NCBI RefSeq assembly: GCF_002008315.2
Contig: NZ_MVDG02000001.1
Span: forward strand, 1,798,001-1,862,000
Length of the DNA: 64,000 nucleotides
Direction: 5' to 3'
Source: Arthrobacter sp. KBS0703
GTDB taxonomy: Bacteria > Actinomycetota > Actinomycetes > Actinomycetales > Micrococcaceae
The translations under genes and the position numbers were made by a program. Below, piece after piece: positions 63,818 to 64,000 of the stretch; position 1 is the first letter of the stretch; every line of letters begins with the position of its first letter. The notes below the pieces were generated by a model. That model did not search any database and was not told the DNA's origin. It saw nothing but the letters and a program-made list of their open reading frames with translations.

Positions 63818-64000
63818 ATGCCACTGCTATCTGGCGCCGTCGTCCTCGTTACCGGTGCAAATGGAGGCCTGGGCCGCGAGCTCGTGGAGCAGGCCCTCGC
63901 CCGGGGTGCTGCGAAGGTGTACGCGACGGCCCGCCGCCCGGAAGAGTGGAACGACTCCCGGGTCGTCCCCCTCGCCCTCGATGTCACCAACCCTGACTCG
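63818..64000 (+). CDS. Short-chain dehydrogenase/reductase, C-terminus outside window
   Basis: The first 61 residues of an SDR. MPLLSGAVVLVTGANGGLGRELVEQALARGAAKVYATARRPE contains the TGxxxGxG cofactor motif, and the conserved D of the adenine pocket lies in LALDVTNPDS. The ATG at 63818 follows AGGAGA with normal spacing. It is divergent from the HxlR gene, the usual arrangement for this type. The window end cuts the gene before the catalytic Ser-Tyr-Lys. Confidence 0.88.
   Translation, partial: MPLLSGAVVLVTGANGGLGRELVEQALARGAAKVYATARRPEEWNDSRVVPLALDVTNPDS

Noticed and set aside
1..64000. CRISPR arrays, tRNA/rRNA genes, insertion sequences, prophage
   Set aside because: No spaced repeats, cloverleaf candidates, transposase motifs or phage structural genes were recognised.

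Overview
The window looks like chromosomal DNA of a high-GC actinobacterium of the Micrococcaceae, most likely Arthrobacter, Pseudarthrobacter or Paenarthrobacter. The evidence is the GC-rich codon use, a mycothiol-type maleylpyruvate isomerase, a 180-kDa-class NAD glutamate dehydrogenase, an ECF42-type sigma factor with a YCII partner, and a BsaP-type biotin synthase auxiliary protein. No rRNA, tRNA, CRISPR array, transposase or phage gene was seen.

Region by region. (1) 1-8.8 kb: a partial MFS transporter, an alpha/beta hydrolase, the very large NAD-glutamate dehydrogenase with two apparent frameshifts, an NmrA-like NAD(P)-binding protein, and a visibly AT-richer anchored protein of unknown function. 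(2) 8.95-14.7 kb: a six-gene biotin operon, bioB-bsaP-bioA-bioF-bioD-cytochrome P450, in which every gene junction is a 4-nt ATGA overlap. bioA and bioF are frameshifted, and the end of bioF contains an exact Nextera mate-pair junction adapter, so this part of the sequence is an assembly artefact. (3) 14.8-16.5 kb: ECF42-type sigma factor and YCII protein. (4) 16.7-23.0 kb: a complete 3-hydroxybenzoate/gentisate route: 3-hydroxybenzoate 6-monooxygenase and MFS importer on one strand; IclR regulator, gentisate 1,2-dioxygenase, fumarylpyruvate hydrolase and maleylpyruvate isomerase on the other. Two copies of an ATTCTG-N5-CAGAA operator flank the regulator gene. (5) 23-33 kb: MerR/TipAS regulator, quinone-oxidoreductase-type enzyme with a divergent TetR gene, a sodium-solute symporter with its DUF3311 partner, GNAT, ArfB, a BBE-type oxidoreductase lacking its FAD domain, a UBP zinc finger, DUF5996 and an MFS exporter. 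(6) 33.5-47 kb: a CHAD-like protein that has lost its conserved charged residues, a Mug-type glycosylase, TetR plus TDT transporter, GH15 trehalase, CBS protein, DNA polymerase IV, an MmyB-like regulator next to a truncated MFS gene, and small stress-type proteins (CsbD, cardiolipin synthase, lmo0937 family, HdeD). (7) 47-64 kb: a decayed CoA-transferase with an acyl-CoA dehydrogenase remnant, YegP, a transketolase, three uncharacterised genes, a lipoprotein with a cysteine-peptidase-like signature, VOC, an alcohol dehydrogenase-like gene, a decayed aldehyde dehydrogenase, a TetR/MFS pair around a perfect palindrome, a serine-hydrolase lipoprotein, and an HxlR regulator divergent from an SDR cut by the window end.

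The two coherent metabolic units are biotin synthesis and gentisate catabolism. The stretch from about 28 kb onward is accessory and contains several genes in decay. Five of the frameshifts restore a family-like reading frame if one C is added at a GGGC^T site; this pattern points to a systematic sequencing or consensus error rather than five independent mutations.
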